In this document: piece by piece, positions 8,034 through 17,977 of the stretch
How the letters are laid out: every line of letters starts with the position of its first letter
Position numbering within the stretch: the first letter of the stretch is position 1
Assembly (NCBI GenBank): GCA_015060245.1
Contig: SUYU01000010.1
Coordinates: 1 to 64,000, forward strand
Source of the DNA: Bacteroidales bacterium
GTDB taxonomy: Bacteria > Bacteroidota > Bacteroidia > Bacteroidales > UBA932
DNA length: 64,000 bases
Reading direction: 5' to 3'
Made by a program: the position numbers and the translations under genes
The notes under the pieces: model-generated
Database searches by the model: none
What the model saw: the letters and a program-made list of their open reading frames with translations, nothing else
What the model was told of the DNA's origin: nothing

Positions 8034-9800
8034 ATGAATATGCTGAAAGGAACAAAATTTCTGACACTTCTTGCTGCGCTTCTTCTCATGAACGCGGCAA
8101 ACGCCTTTGCCTGCACCAACATTCTTGTAACAAAAGGGGCCAGCAAAGACGGCTCGGTAATGGTAACATATGCGGCAGATGCCCACACTTTATACGGTGA
8201 GTTGTACCACACTCCGGCAGGACTCTTTCCAAAGGGGAGTATCCTCAAGGTCTTTGAGTGGGATACCGGAAAATTTATGGGAGAGATTGCCCAGATTGAG
8301 AAGACCTTCTCAACCATGGGAAACATGAATGAGCACCAGTTGATTATAACAGAGACCACTTTTGGCGGCCGCGAGGAACTTACCGACACTACCGGTATAA
8401 TCGATTACGGTTCACTTATTTACATAACACTCCAGAGAGCACGTACTGCCCGTGAGGCAATTTCTGTAATGGCATCGCTTGTTGAGGAGTATGGTTATGC
8501 TTCGGGTGGAGAGACCTTTTCAATTGCCGACAAGGAGGAGGTCTGGATTATGGAGATGGTAGGAAAAGGAACAAAACTCAACAAAAAGGGTGTAAATGTA
8601 AACAAAGGTGCTGTTTGGGTTGCAGTGCGTATTCCCGACGGTTATATCTCCGCCCATGCCAACTGTTCAAGGATTGACCGTTTCCCTCTCAACGATCCTG
8701 AAAACTGCATCTACCACAAGGATGTGATTGACTTTGCAAGGGAGATGGATTACTTCAATGGCAAGGATGAGGAGTTCAGTTTCTGCGATGCTTATGCCCC
8801 AGCCTGTTATGAGACCTTGAGAGGCTGCGAGACCCGCGTATGGAGTGCATTCAACATACTTGGCAAAGGAAAGATCGGAGACAAAAATGCCGAGGAGTAT
8901 TTTGACTATGCCTTGGGTTTGAACGCAAAGAACAAGATGCCTCTCTATATCAAGCCTTATGACAAACTCTCACTAAAGGAGGTTGCCGACGTTATGCGTG
9001 ACCACTTTGAAGATACACCGCTTGACATGCGCAAGGATGTGGGAGCCGGCGGCTCTGAAACCCCATACAGATGGCGTCCTATGGGATTTACCGTAGGTGA
9101 TGAGGAGTTTGCCTTTGAGCGTGCAATTGCAACACAGCAGACCGGTTTCTGGCTGTTGGGTCAGGCCCGCAACTGGCTTCCTGATGAGATTGGCGGCATT
9201 TTATGGTTTGGTGTTGACGATGCAGCAACTTCTTGTCTTACACCAATCTACTCATCATCATTGAGAGTTCCCGAGTGCTTTGCCGTAGGCAATGGAAACA
9301 TGACAACATACTCTCCTACATCAGCATTCTGGCTCTTCAACAGAGTTGCCCAGTTTGCATATTTGAGATACAATCTGCTGGCACCCGAAATCAAGAAGGC
9401 TGCCGACGAGCATGAAAATGGGGCATTGGAGATCATAAAAATTGTGGACACACAGGCCAAAAGGCTTCACAACACCAATCCTGATGAGGTAAAAGAGTAT
9501 CTTACAGGCTGGTCAGAGATGTTTGCCCAAAGGATGTTCAGAAGATGGGAAATCCTTGACCAATATCTTCTCATCAAATTTATTGACGGCAACATCAAGG
9601 CCCAGAACCCTGACGGCACCTTCAAGGACAACGGCAATGGCAGAGGAATACCTGCCAACCCGCAATATGGCGGATACACACAGAAATTCTTTGAAGCAAT
9701 TGCAGCAGACCCTGCAGCAGCCATAAGCAAGGTACCCAAAGCGGAACCTGAAGTAGCCGAGACCCCTGCAACAGAACCACAGCAGGCTCAAACAGAGTAA
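8034..9800 (+). CDS. C69 family dipeptidase (secreted, N-terminal nucleophile)
   Basis: Peptidase family C69 (PepD-like, formerly U34) enzymes are Ntn-hydrolases that release dipeptides from small peptides. The product carries a signal peptide ending NAFA, followed directly by CTNILVTKGAS. Cys27 would therefore become the new N-terminus and the catalytic nucleophile, as the family requires. The later WIMEMVGKG, DRFPLNDPENC and RVWSAFNILG segments fit. The C-terminus is a low-complexity Pro/Glu/Ala/Thr tail. A TTG codon at 8022 is in frame upstream; ATG codons at 8034 and 8040 are both plausible starts. Probably periplasmic or surface exposed. Confidence 0.88.
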   Translation: MNMLKGTKFLTLLAALLLMNAANAFACTNILVTKGASKDGSVMVTYAADAHTLYGELYHTPAGLFPKGSILKVFEWDTGKFMGEIAQIEKTFSTMGNMNEHQLIITETTFGGREELTDTTGIIDYGSLIYITLQRARTAREAISVMASLVEEYGYASGGETFSIADKEEVWIMEMVGKGTKLNKKGVNVNKGAVWVAVRIPDGYISAHANCSRIDRFPLNDPENCIYHKDVIDFAREMDYFNGKDEEFSFCDAYAPACYETLRGCETRVWSAFNILGKGKIGDKNAEEYFDYALGLNAKNKMPLYIKPYDKLSLKEVADVMRDHFEDTPLDMRKDVGAGGSETPYRWRPMGFTVGDEEFAFERAIATQQTGFWLLGQARNWLPDEIGGILWFGVDDAATSCLTPIYSSSLRVPECFAVGNGNMTTYSPTSAFWLFNRVAQFAYLRYNLLAPEIKKAADEHENGALEIIKIVDTQAKRLHNTNPDEVKEYLTGWSEMFAQRMFRRWEILDQYLLIKFIDGNIKAQNPDGTFKDNGNGRGIPANPQYGGYTQKFFEAIAADPAAAISKVPKAEPEVAETPATEPQQAQTE

Positions 9801-9850
9801 TTGCCAAAACAGAGCCTGTAAGTTTGCAAAAAGGCTATCAACATGAACAG

Positions 9851-9898
9851 ACGCCCACCCTCCCCGGAAAAGAGAACCGGCAAAGGCGGGCGTTTTTT
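9851..9898 (+). terminator. Rho-independent terminator after the C69 dipeptidase
   Basis: The arms ACGCCCACC and GGCGGGCGT pair with one mismatch and are followed by six T residues. The hairpin lies about 50 bp after the dipeptidase stop codon. Confidence 0.75.
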
Positions 9899-9939
9899 CT
9901 TGCGCACCGCCGCATAGGGGGAGATCTCTACCGAATAGT

Positions 9940-11736
9940 CTACACAACAGGAAGTTCCTCAAGGCCGAGTATACCCTCCCTGTTCATCATTACCCTGTAC
10001 CTGTATTGCGAGACTGCCCCGTTGCAGGTAAACTGGAATATGAAATTTATGTAGTAAATCTTGTTTACCGGTATTGAACTGACTTTTATACCTCCACTGT
10101 CATACGGTTTGCCGGCATTTGTGCCGGGTTCCCCGTCTGAGGCACACTCCTCTCCGTTGAATACATTGGCTGTTACATAGGGATAGTTGACGCGCGGATT
10201 ATCCATTTTCTTTATAAATGAAGAGAAGTTGAAGAGCAGTATCTTGTTGATTCCTTCAATTTCATACTCCGAGGTTGACTCCAGCCGTTCTCCATTGAGT
10301 TCAATAAGGTTTCTGTAGAAAAGGATGCTCTCCCTGTTCAATCTGTTCTCCACATCAACTATAATGGAGCGGTTACGGATCTCCATGATATGCGGCGGCA
10401 CTTTTGCCTGCGGCATAAAATCAAAACCCTCCCTGCTTCTGCCAATAAGGGTATCCTTTACTCCCAGAATTGTGCTGTTATCAAAATATTTCAGTTTCCT
10501 GTTGCTTGCAAATGCCGAGCGTACAAGTTCCTTTATTCTGTCCTTGAGCATATAACTCACAACCAGCGCTACAAAAAGCGGCATGGTAAAATTGCCGTAC
10601 TTCTGCTGGAAAGTAAATGCCACGGCGGTGGCAAAAATCATTGAAAGGCCTGCCGCCAGACTGTAATATACCTGCTCTGCAATGACTCCGCTCCGGCGTT
10701 TGTCAACACTGAGAAAGAGGTCACTCTCAATATACTTCTTGAGCACACTCCACCTGTAGAGCAGATTTGCATTATGCACCTCCCTGTTCTCCTCAAGTAC
10801 GCTGTAGCCCCTCTCCCGCTTGTAATTTCCCAACTTGAGGATAATCTCGGCAAGAAGAGCCTTGATTTTAAGGCCATTCACCCCATTTCTTGCACAGCAC
10901 CCGCAATCTTGCCCTAAACTCTTTTGGCAGCGGCTTCTATGGGCATCGCTGCCGGACTCTGCTGCAATACTTGCCGCCAAATCATTTACAGACTGGCTGT
11001 CGGTTACATAACCATTGAGTTTATGCACATACATCTGTGCAAGATTTATCATGAACTCCTCGCCAAAAGTATAATAATCATAGAGTTTTTCATCAATTTT
11101 CCCTTTAAGCATTCCGCCCAGGACTCCATAGCAGTGGAGCACAGCAAATATATCCTTGCCAAAATCCTCAATCATGTCATCTTCTCCAACCACTCCGGCA
11201 ACGCAATCCGATGATGAATATTCCGGCTCTCCTCCGTTGGACGGGGCAGTCTCTGCAGGCTCCCGGGAAGTACAGAGTTCCTTGAGCATTGTGTATCTCT
11301 CCCTGCAGGCACTCTTGAATATTGCACAGAACATCTTTATCTGGTACTCATACTCTGCAATATTTGCTTTTGTAGGGAACTCCATTGCTGTAAGCACCGC
11401 ATTGGTAAGAAAACCCAACGGAGATGAAGCCGAAGGATCAATTTTTGGTTCACTTGTACCGGGCATTGCATGCTCCTGCGGGCCCTTTACCATCTGTGGA
11501 AGTGTATATACCGGAGTTATTGCCCTGTAGTAACTGGTAATGTCGGAATAGAACTGATCCCTGCTATAGGTCAAGGCATTAATATCCAGCGAGGCTGGAA
11601 CAAAAACCCAGCACTCCTGCCGGAACTGCTCCAACTTTTTTCCGATTCCTTTGCCTGCATGGCAGTTTCCCTTTGCATACCAGATTTTGAACTCCAGCGA
11701 GAACTTGTCATGAATTCTTGTACGTACCTTAACCAT
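9940..11736 (-). CDS. Membrane-anchored protein of unknown function (~598 aa)
   Basis: I do not recognise an annotated domain. The N-terminal part starts MVKVRTRIHDKFSLEFK and includes CWVFVPASLDINALTYSR. I have an impression of having seen similar openings in uncharacterised Bacteroidetes and proteobacterial proteins but cannot name a family. A hydrophobic pair near residues 385-435 (SLAAGLSMIFATAVAFTF, then MPLFVALVVSYML) suggests two membrane helices that put both ends on the same side. A C-terminal soluble domain of about 170 residues follows. A Cys-rich spot, CGCCARNG, lies near residue 285. Upstream in-frame ATGs at 11766 and 11775 are possible. It follows the RND pump on the same strand after 160 bp. 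Confidence 0.65.
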   Translation of the reverse strand: MVKVRTRIHDKFSLEFKIWYAKGNCHAGKGIGKKLEQFRQECWVFVPASLDINALTYSRDQFYSDITSYYRAITPVYTLPQMVKGPQEHAMPGTSEPKIDPSASSPLGFLTNAVLTAMEFPTKANIAEYEYQIKMFCAIFKSACRERYTMLKELCTSREPAETAPSNGGEPEYSSSDCVAGVVGEDDMIEDFGKDIFAVLHCYGVLGGMLKGKIDEKLYDYYTFGEEFMINLAQMYVHKLNGYVTDSQSVNDLAASIAAESGSDAHRSRCQKSLGQDCGCCARNGVNGLKIKALLAEIILKLGNYKRERGYSVLEENREVHNANLLYRWSVLKKYIESDLFLSVDKRRSGVIAEQVYYSLAAGLSMIFATAVAFTFQQKYGNFTMPLFVALVVSYMLKDRIKELVRSAFASNRKLKYFDNSTILGVKDTLIGRSREGFDFMPQAKVPPHIMEIRNRSIIVDVENRLNRESILFYRNLIELNGERLESTSEYEIEGINKILLFNFSSFIKKMDNPRVNYPYVTANVFNGEECASDGEPGTNAGKPYDSGGIKVSSIPVNKIYYINFIFQFTCNGAVSQYRYRVMMNREGILGLEELPVV

Positions 11737-11897
11737 AGTCTTCAAGTCTTTATACCGCAGGGCCATATCAAACAATGGTCCTCAAATGCCATCTTACCCT
11801 ACTATAACCTCAGTATTGCACATTTTCACTCCGGTCAGCAAGCCGTACAATTATCGGGCACCACTGCAAAACACATCATCCGCGCGGAGGCTGCCAC

Positions 11898-14800
11898 TTA
11901 TCTGAAAGAGCCCAAAGCCTTAAGGTAAGTGGCCCTTGCCACCCTGCTTCCCAGCAACAACTCAACATATCTGCTCTCTGCCTGAAGCCAGGTCACTTGC
12001 GACGAAAGCACATCGACTATCGCAAGCCGCCCCTCCGTATAACTGAATGTATTGAGTTCCAGATTGGTCTGGGCAATCTCCCTTGCCTGCCGGGCCATCT
12101 CAAGTTGCCTTATGCTCTCCTGGTACTCCACCCTTGCATTGGCTACCTCCTTAACAATATTGTCGGCAACCCTCTGCATCTCAAGCCTGGCCTCTGAAAT
12201 AAGCGATCTCTGCCACCTTATACGCTTGTATCTGGCTCCCCATTCAAACAGAGGTATATTTACCTTTGCATAAATGCCTGTATTGAATTGGGGGTTGCCC
12301 GTAAAATTGAGGGCTGGAGTTCCCCAACTCTGCTGTACTCCTGCCTCTATTTGAGGATTATAGTTACTTTTCACCAAATTTAACTCTTTTTCTCTATAAT
12401 CCACATCCAATGAGGCAATTTTATACTCGGGTCTTCTGGCAAGAAGTTCCTGGAGCGACGGCTGCCAATCCGGCAATGGGGCATCAGAAGAGTCCTGTAC
12501 CCCCTCCACCTCATGAAAAGAGGCAGATACCCACTCCTGATTTCCGGCAAAACATAATGTGCTGTCGCTCCCTCCTCCAAAGGATGTTACAAGTTTGACC
12601 GGAGTATCGGGACTCTCTCCCATCATAACATTGAGGTTCTGAAGTGAAATCACGTATGACTTGTAGATATTGCTCCTGCCAATCAGTGCCTCCTTGAGTC
12701 TGCTCAAGATCTGAAGGTAATCGGTCTGCGCAATTGCTCCTTCATTGTATCTCTCTCCAAGCAGCGTTTCAAGTGAGCCAATTATTTCAACGTAACTGCA
12801 CATTACCTCATAGAGTTCCCCCTGTGCCACACTACGCCAATATGCCGTCTCGGCAGCGTAAAGCACATCATTATATGTGAGTTCTTCATTTGCTATTGCC
12901 TTGTTTTCATTTACCCGGGCCATTCCATAACTCGCTTTGACACCTCCCCCATAGACCACCTGCGACATCCGGGCAACCACACTATATGAGTCGTGCGGCA
13001 TATCAAATGACTCGGCTCCAAAATTCATGCTGCTGCCATTTATTCTGTACTGGCCATCGGCCTGCAGGGCAACACTCGGGTATAACGCACTCTTTGCAAA
13101 GGCCACAGCGCTCGCCATGGCTTCACGCCCGGCCCCACTCTGCATAATCTCCCTACTGTAGGCCGCCACCCGTTTTTTATAGGACTCAACATCAAGCAGC
13201 AAAGTATCTGTTCGTCTCTGTTGTGGCTGCACTGCAGAGCCCAATGCCGGCAAAAGAAGCAACAGAATCAGAAGGGTACAACCTGCGCCGGAAGCCCAAG
13301 AGCCGCAGTTACCGGCCTTGCCTCTGCCTGTTGTGGCAGTAGAAAAATCTGGGGCAATGCTTGAAGGGGTGCCGGGGTTCGAAGTTTTGTCAGATTGCGG
13401 AGCAATCCCAAAAAAGATACAGTAGGTTACCGGAAGCACAAAAATTGTAAGTAGAGTTGCCATAAACAAACCTCCCATTATAGTTGCAGCCATACCGGCA
13501 AACATGGCATCAAAGAGCAGGGGAACCATTCCGAGTATTGTAGTGCCCGAAGCCATTGTCACAGGAACTATCCTGCTCTTTGTGGCCTGCACCACAGCCC
13601 TGAGAGGCTCCTCTCCGGCCTGCTGCTCCAGCCCGATCTGTTCAACAAGTACAATTGCATTTTTAATATTCATGCCAATAAGGCCCAAAAGTCCCAGTAT
13701 GGCAAAGAAATCCATTGATTTGCCAAAGATTATAAGCCCCCACACCACGCCAATGAATATTAGCGGGAGCATGGCCATTATCACTACTGGCTTTCTGAAT
13801 GCCGTAGGAAAGAGCAGCAGCAATACAAAATAGATGAGCAGGAATGTAAGCGGCACATACTTTCCGAGTGCGCTGTTTGACCTCTCCTGCTGCCTCTGCT
13901 CTCCAAAGAATGCGAGCGAATAGCCCTGTGGCACATTTATGGAGTCTGCTATTTGGGCATAAAGCGACTTGAATGCAGCAATGCCATTTGTTCCACGGTG
14001 CGGATCACACTGCATAAGCATAACCCTTTCGCGGTTATGACGCTTGATCTTGCCATACCGGTACTTGACATCAAAAGCGTCGGAGACCTGCCCTACAGAT
14101 ACCTGTGCCGACTTTTTGCTGTATACCGGCAACCCACGCAAATCATTTATACCAATGGAATCTGATGATGCATCCTTCAGCAGAATGGGCATTATAAGGT
14201 CAGAACTGCGGAAACCGCCCATTGGCACACCTGTGGTGGCCATCTTGAGTGAGTAGGCAAACTGCTCACGTGTTATTCCCAGGCGCAGGCCCTTCTCCTG
14301 AGAATAGAGAGGCATTACAACAGGAATGGGATTGCCCCAACTGTTGCGCACATCCATGACCATACTGTTGCCTCTTGCCATATCCATTGCACTGGCGACA
14401 AGTCTTATAAGAGTATCTATATTGCGCCCGACAAAGCCTATCTCTATCTTTGCTTCAGGAGCAGGAGAGAGCATAAAGAGACTTGAACGGGTTATTATAT
14501 CGGGGTAGTTGACAGACATATAGTTATAGAAATCTGCCTCAACAGCCGGCGACTCCTTTGAGTCGTATGTCTCTATAAGCACATTGGCATAGTTGGGCAT
14601 AGGCCCGTAAGATGCACTGGCAAGATAATACCTGAGCGGAGAACTTCCCATTGTTATGGAGTAGTTCTTTATCCGGCTCTCCCCTGCAAGATATTTTTCT
14701 ATTTCAACAACCTCTTTCTGTACCCTCTCTATTGAGAATCCGTCGGGAAAGATGAGGTCGGCACGCGAATAGGGCTTGTCCATTGACGGGAAAAAACTCT

Positions 14801-16433
14801 GCGGCATAATGCTCATGACCCACAATGAGATAACCAGCAGCGCCACGACTCCCCCTAAAGTAATATATCTGTAACGTATCAGTTTGCCGAGAATCCGCTC
14901 AAAACGGCTGTAAAATTTACCGCTGTAGGGCTGCTGCACAACCGCTCCTTTATTGGATTTGAGAATAAATGAGCCGAACAGAGGGGTCTGGCTCATGGCA
15001 AGAAGCCAACTCAAACCCAAAGAAATGGCAAGCACTATAAAGAGAGGCTTTACAATCTCCGCCACCGATTCCGGAGCAAGATAGAGCGGCAAAAAGGATG
15101 CAACCGCTATAAATGTGGCGCCGAGAAGGCCCCACTGCGGAAGAGTTGCACCTGCAATAAGTGCCTGTACACGATCCATTCCCCTTTTGATGCCATTCTG
15201 GGCATTGTCGGTAACTACAATAGCATTATCTACAAGCATTCCCATTGCAATAATGAAGGCCGCTAAAGAGGTTCTGTTGAGTCCCACGCCAAAAAGCAGC
15301 ATAACCAGCAGTGTGCCTCCAACCGAGAAGAGCAGGGAACTGCCTATCAGCACACCGGCCCTCACTCCCATTACAAGCAGGATTATTGCAATCACAATAA
15401 CCAGAGACTCAACCAGATTGAGTATAAAGCCATTGTTTGCTTCACGCGCTATCTCATTCTCCGGATAGAGTGTCACTATATCCATACCAACAGGAAGTTG
15501 CGAATCAAAACTGCGCAGATACTCCCCAACCAGGTCACCAACGGCAACCACATCATCCTCCTTGCCGGTTGCAACGCCAATACCTATAGCCCATTTGCCG
15601 TTTACCCTCATAAGGGTTGACGGAGGATCCAGATATCCCGCTTCAACAGTGGCTATGTCTCCTATTCTTACCTCCCGGCCATCTCTTGATACTATTATCT
15701 GGTTGCGGATATCCTGCAGGGAGCCATAAGTTCCGTCGGCAACAACCTTTATCTGATACTTCCCTGCCCCAATCTCTCCGGTTGGCACAAGAAGATTCTG
15801 AGCCTGCATCACGGCAATTATGGAGTTTACATCCACCCCAAGATTGGCCATGACAGAAGGCTGCACAAAAATATTTACAACCTCCTGGCGCTCACCATAG
15901 AGTTGCACCTTCTGCACCCCCTCCAACGGAGTGAGCCCCTTCTTTATCTGCTGGGCCACGTTGCGCAAATCTGCAAAGGAGAAGCCATCATCCATAACAA
16001 GGGCGTAATAGATGCCATAAACATCTCCAAAATCATCATTTACAACAATCTGCGATGCACCTTGAGGCAATTGGGACTGAATGTTGGAGACCTTTCTCCT
16101 GAGTTCATCCCACTTGACAGGCATCTGGTCAGGGGGTATGTCGGGTTCCAGGTCTATGGTGATTTTTGAAACACCGTAACCCGATTCGGAGTTTATCTCC
16201 CTTACCCTGCCCATTGACTGTATCTCGCGTTCAATAGGCTCTGTGACAAGTTCCTCAACCTCCTGTGGCGATGCACCGGGATATTGTGTAACCAGTACCG
16301 CACTCTTTATACTGAAGGGAGAATCCTCCTTTTTAGGGAGTTTGAGAAAAGCAACAACACCACCAATTACCATTACCGCAAGAATAAACCATATAACCTT
16401 GCTGTTTTCTATAGAGTACCGAGGTATATTCAT
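11898..16433 (-). CDS. RND efflux permease fused to a TolC-like outer-membrane factor
   Basis: One 1511-residue frame contains two normally separate pump parts. Residues 1-1008 are a complete AcrB-type RND permease: NIPRYSIENSK start, periplasmic porter domains, the proton-relay helix with MGMLVDNAIVV, and a final helix ending VLPVTYCIFFGIA. A Gly/Ser/Thr-rich linker (about 1009-1045) leads to a hydrophobic stretch TLLILLLLLPALGSA resembling a signal peptide. Residues 1063-1511 form a TolC-like protein with two long-helix repeats, ending VLSSQVTWLQAESRYVELL. The permease C-terminus is cytoplasmic, so the hydrophobic segment would carry the TolC part across the membrane. The gene lies 54 bp after its adaptor. 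Substrate unknown. Confidence 0.9.
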   Translation of the reverse strand: MNIPRYSIENSKVIWFILAVMVIGGVVAFLKLPKKEDSPFSIKSAVLVTQYPGASPQEVEELVTEPIEREIQSMGRVREINSESGYGVSKITIDLEPDIPPDQMPVKWDELRRKVSNIQSQLPQGASQIVVNDDFGDVYGIYYALVMDDGFSFADLRNVAQQIKKGLTPLEGVQKVQLYGERQEVVNIFVQPSVMANLGVDVNSIIAVMQAQNLLVPTGEIGAGKYQIKVVADGTYGSLQDIRNQIIVSRDGREVRIGDIATVEAGYLDPPSTLMRVNGKWAIGIGVATGKEDDVVAVGDLVGEYLRSFDSQLPVGMDIVTLYPENEIAREANNGFILNLVESLVIVIAIILLVMGVRAGVLIGSSLLFSVGGTLLVMLLFGVGLNRTSLAAFIIAMGMLVDNAIVVTDNAQNGIKRGMDRVQALIAGATLPQWGLLGATFIAVASFLPLYLAPESVAEIVKPLFIVLAISLGLSWLLAMSQTPLFGSFILKSNKGAVVQQPYSGKFYSRFERILGKLIRYRYITLGGVVALLVISLWVMSIMPQSFFPSMDKPYSRADLIFPDGFSIERVQKEVVEIEKYLAGESRIKNYSITMGSSPLRYYLASASYGPMPNYANVLIETYDSKESPAVEADFYNYMSVNYPDIITRSSLFMLSPAPEAKIEIGFVGRNIDTLIRLVASAMDMARGNSMVMDVRNSWGNPIPVVMPLYSQEKGLRLGITREQFAYSLKMATTGVPMGGFRSSDLIMPILLKDASSDSIGINDLRGLPVYSKKSAQVSVGQVSDAFDVKYRYGKIKRHNRERVMLMQCDPHRGTNGIAAFKSLYAQIADSINVPQGYSLAFFGEQRQQERSNSALGKYVPLTFLLIYFVLLLLFPTAFRKPVVIMAMLPLIFIGVVWGLIIFGKSMDFFAILGLLGLIGMNIKNAIVLVEQIGLEQQAGEEPLRAVVQATKSRIVPVTMASGTTILGMVPLLFDAMFAGMAATIMGGLFMATLLTIFVLPVTYCIFFGIAPQSDKTSNPGTPSSIAPDFSTATTGRGKAGNCGSWASGAGCTLLILLLLLPALGSAVQPQQRRTDTLLLDVESYKKRVAAYSREIMQSGAGREAMASAVAFAKSALYPSVALQADGQYRINGSSMNFGAESFDMPHDSYSVVARMSQVVYGGGVKASYGMARVNENKAIANEELTYNDVLYAAETAYWRSVAQGELYEVMCSYVEIIGSLETLLGERYNEGAIAQTDYLQILSRLKEALIGRSNIYKSYVISLQNLNVMMGESPDTPVKLVTSFGGGSDSTLCFAGNQEWVSASFHEVEGVQDSSDAPLPDWQPSLQELLARRPEYKIASLDVDYREKELNLVKSNYNPQIEAGVQQSWGTPALNFTGNPQFNTGIYAKVNIPLFEWGARYKRIRWQRSLISEARLEMQRVADNIVKEVANARVEYQESIRQLEMARQAREIAQTNLELNTFSYTEGRLAIVDVLSSQVTWLQAESRYVELLLGSRVARATYLKALGSFR

Positions 16434-16487
16434 AACAATTCACTTTAATTTTAAGACTCTTGGCTTAACAATGCCACTCATGCCTGA

Positions 16488-17669
16488 TCACTTTGCTGCA
16501 CTCTCAAGCAGAGTAACCCTTTCACCGTCGGCAAGCCTTGCCGCTCCCGCACTCACTACCAGATCACCGGGAGCCACACCCTGGGTAACTACCATATAAC
16601 TTCTCTCCACAATCTCTCCTCCGGAGATTCTCTGCTGCCTCACTCTCCCGCTTATGGTGTCATAGATAAACACATATTTGTTTCCGTCGGCCATCTGTAC
16701 TACTCCCGACAACGGCACAACGGCACCGGGGCCGCCCACAGTCGGGCCGTCAACTGAACCCACATTTGGGCCACCTGATGCCCCCGACTTATCTGAATTG
16801 CGGATTTTGGCAAGATCAACTGCCAGTTCCACCCTGCAGGAGAAACCTATTGCCACCCGATAATCGCGCAGATTAAAGCGGGGATCTGTTACCTCAACAA
16901 AAATGGGCACTCCGGAGCCGTCGGGCGAGGATTGGACATATTCGGTTATTGCGGCACTGAAGCGCTCGCCCCTGTAGGCATCAAACTCAACCCAAAGAGT
17001 TGGACTGGAGGTTATGTAAGAGAGAGCCCTGTCGGGAAGCGTTGCCTGAATCTGCAATTTATTTGGATTGACAAGGCAGACTATCTTCTGCCCCGGAGTA
17101 ACCTCCTGATAATTTTCTACATACCTCTCCTGAATAAAGCCGTCAAATGGGGCCCGGAGCGTTGTCTGCTCCAGAATTGAGCGCGAATTCTCATAAGCCG
17201 CCCTGGCGTTTTCATATTGAGCGGCAAGTGACTCATAATCCTGTTTAGAAACGGCATTGCGCTCCAACAACCTGGCGGCACGCTCCATCTGCTGCTCTGC
17301 GGTGAGGAATGCAGCCCTCTTGGCCTCCATATCGAGCCTGTAGTCTGCAGGATCAAGTACAGCAACGGCATCGCCGGCCTTTACGCTCTGTCCCTCAACT
17401 ACATTCACTGCAACAAGCGGTCCGCCCATTCTGAATGCAAGATTTACAAACTCCTTTGGTGCAACCACTCCACTATAACTCTCCCTTGCCACTCCATACG
17501 TCCCGGCCGCCTCTACCTTAACAGGCCTTACATGCCCAGGAGGCCGGTCACTGTTATGGCAGGAGACAAATACAATTGGAACAACTGCCAAAACACAAAA
17601 CGCAAACAGGGTTTGCCAACTCACTCCATCATGGAGCCTCTGCTGTAAAGATCCAAAACAACTCTTCAT
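16488..17669 (-). CDS. RND efflux periplasmic adaptor (membrane fusion) lipoprotein
   Basis: This 393-residue adaptor connects the RND permease with the outer-membrane channel. A hydrophobic leader ends VFVSC, a likely lipoprotein cysteine. The split lipoyl domain (GPLVAVNVVEGQSVKAGD and TTLRAPFDGFIQERYVENYQEVTPGQ) flanks a helical hairpin near residues 120-165. Beta-barrel and membrane-proximal domains follow. A Gly/Pro-rich insert, GGPNVGSVDGPTVGGPG, interrupts the C-terminal region. It is the first gene of a minus-strand operon with the fused permease-TolC gene 54 bp downstream. Confidence 0.92.
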   Translation of the reverse strand: MKSCFGSLQQRLHDGVSWQTLFAFCVLAVVPIVFVSCHNSDRPPGHVRPVKVEAAGTYGVARESYSGVVAPKEFVNLAFRMGGPLVAVNVVEGQSVKAGDAVAVLDPADYRLDMEAKRAAFLTAEQQMERAARLLERNAVSKQDYESLAAQYENARAAYENSRSILEQTTLRAPFDGFIQERYVENYQEVTPGQKIVCLVNPNKLQIQATLPDRALSYITSSPTLWVEFDAYRGERFSAAITEYVQSSPDGSGVPIFVEVTDPRFNLRDYRVAIGFSCRVELAVDLAKIRNSDKSGASGGPNVGSVDGPTVGGPGAVVPLSGVVQMADGNKYVFIYDTISGRVRQQRISGGEIVERSYMVVTQGVAPGDLVVSAGAARLADGERVTLLESAAK

Positions 17670-17734
17670 ACGCCTGATATTTTAAATATAAACAACGGGA
17701 GTGGCCACAAGTTGAAGAGTGCGCCCAAAAAGGT

Positions 17735-17882
17735 ATGATGAAGTTCAACGGATTGCTCATAGGCCTGTGTACTTTTCTCATCATTGGCCTTTTTCACCCG
17801 CTTGTAATAAAGGGAGAGGGTGTTCGAACAGCGCGAGCGTGTGCGCAAAGGGTGGTTTCCAAAGAACCCCAAACGCAAATAA
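17735..17882 (+). pseudogene. DUF4491 family gene with internal deletion and frameshift
   Basis: The plus strand encodes MMKFNGLLIGLCTFLIIGLFHP with LVIKGE, the first membrane helix of DUF4491 proteins (about 95-100 residues). The typical DUF4491 C-terminus, FEQRERVRKGWFPKNPKRK and stop, follows almost immediately from 17823 in the +1 frame. The central 50 or so residues, including the other membrane helices, are missing, and the junction falls in a GGAGAG sequence. A perfect terminator follows the stop, as expected for the intact gene. The continuous open frame runs on to 17959 with an unrelated tail. Family assignment is from recall of the conserved ends, not a search. Confidence 0.75.
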
Positions 17883-17888
17883 AAAGAG

Positions 17889-17921
17889 ACCCTGCAAGCC
17901 ATTCAAACAGACTTGCAGGGT
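17889..17921 (+). terminator. Rho-independent terminator of the DUF4491 remnant
   Basis: ACCCTGCAAG and CTTGCAGGGT form a perfect 10-bp stem with a 13-base loop, followed by TATTT. It starts seven bases after the remnant's stop codon. Confidence 0.8.
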
Positions 17922-17977
17922 TATTTCATCCGGGTACACCTTCAACACCCGGCATATAAAAGAGATGCTCCCCTTCC

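Noticed and set aside
17666-17902. 78-codon minus-strand frame upstream of the adaptor gene
   Set aside because: It overlaps the DUF4491 remnant and its terminator on the other strand and has no protein features.
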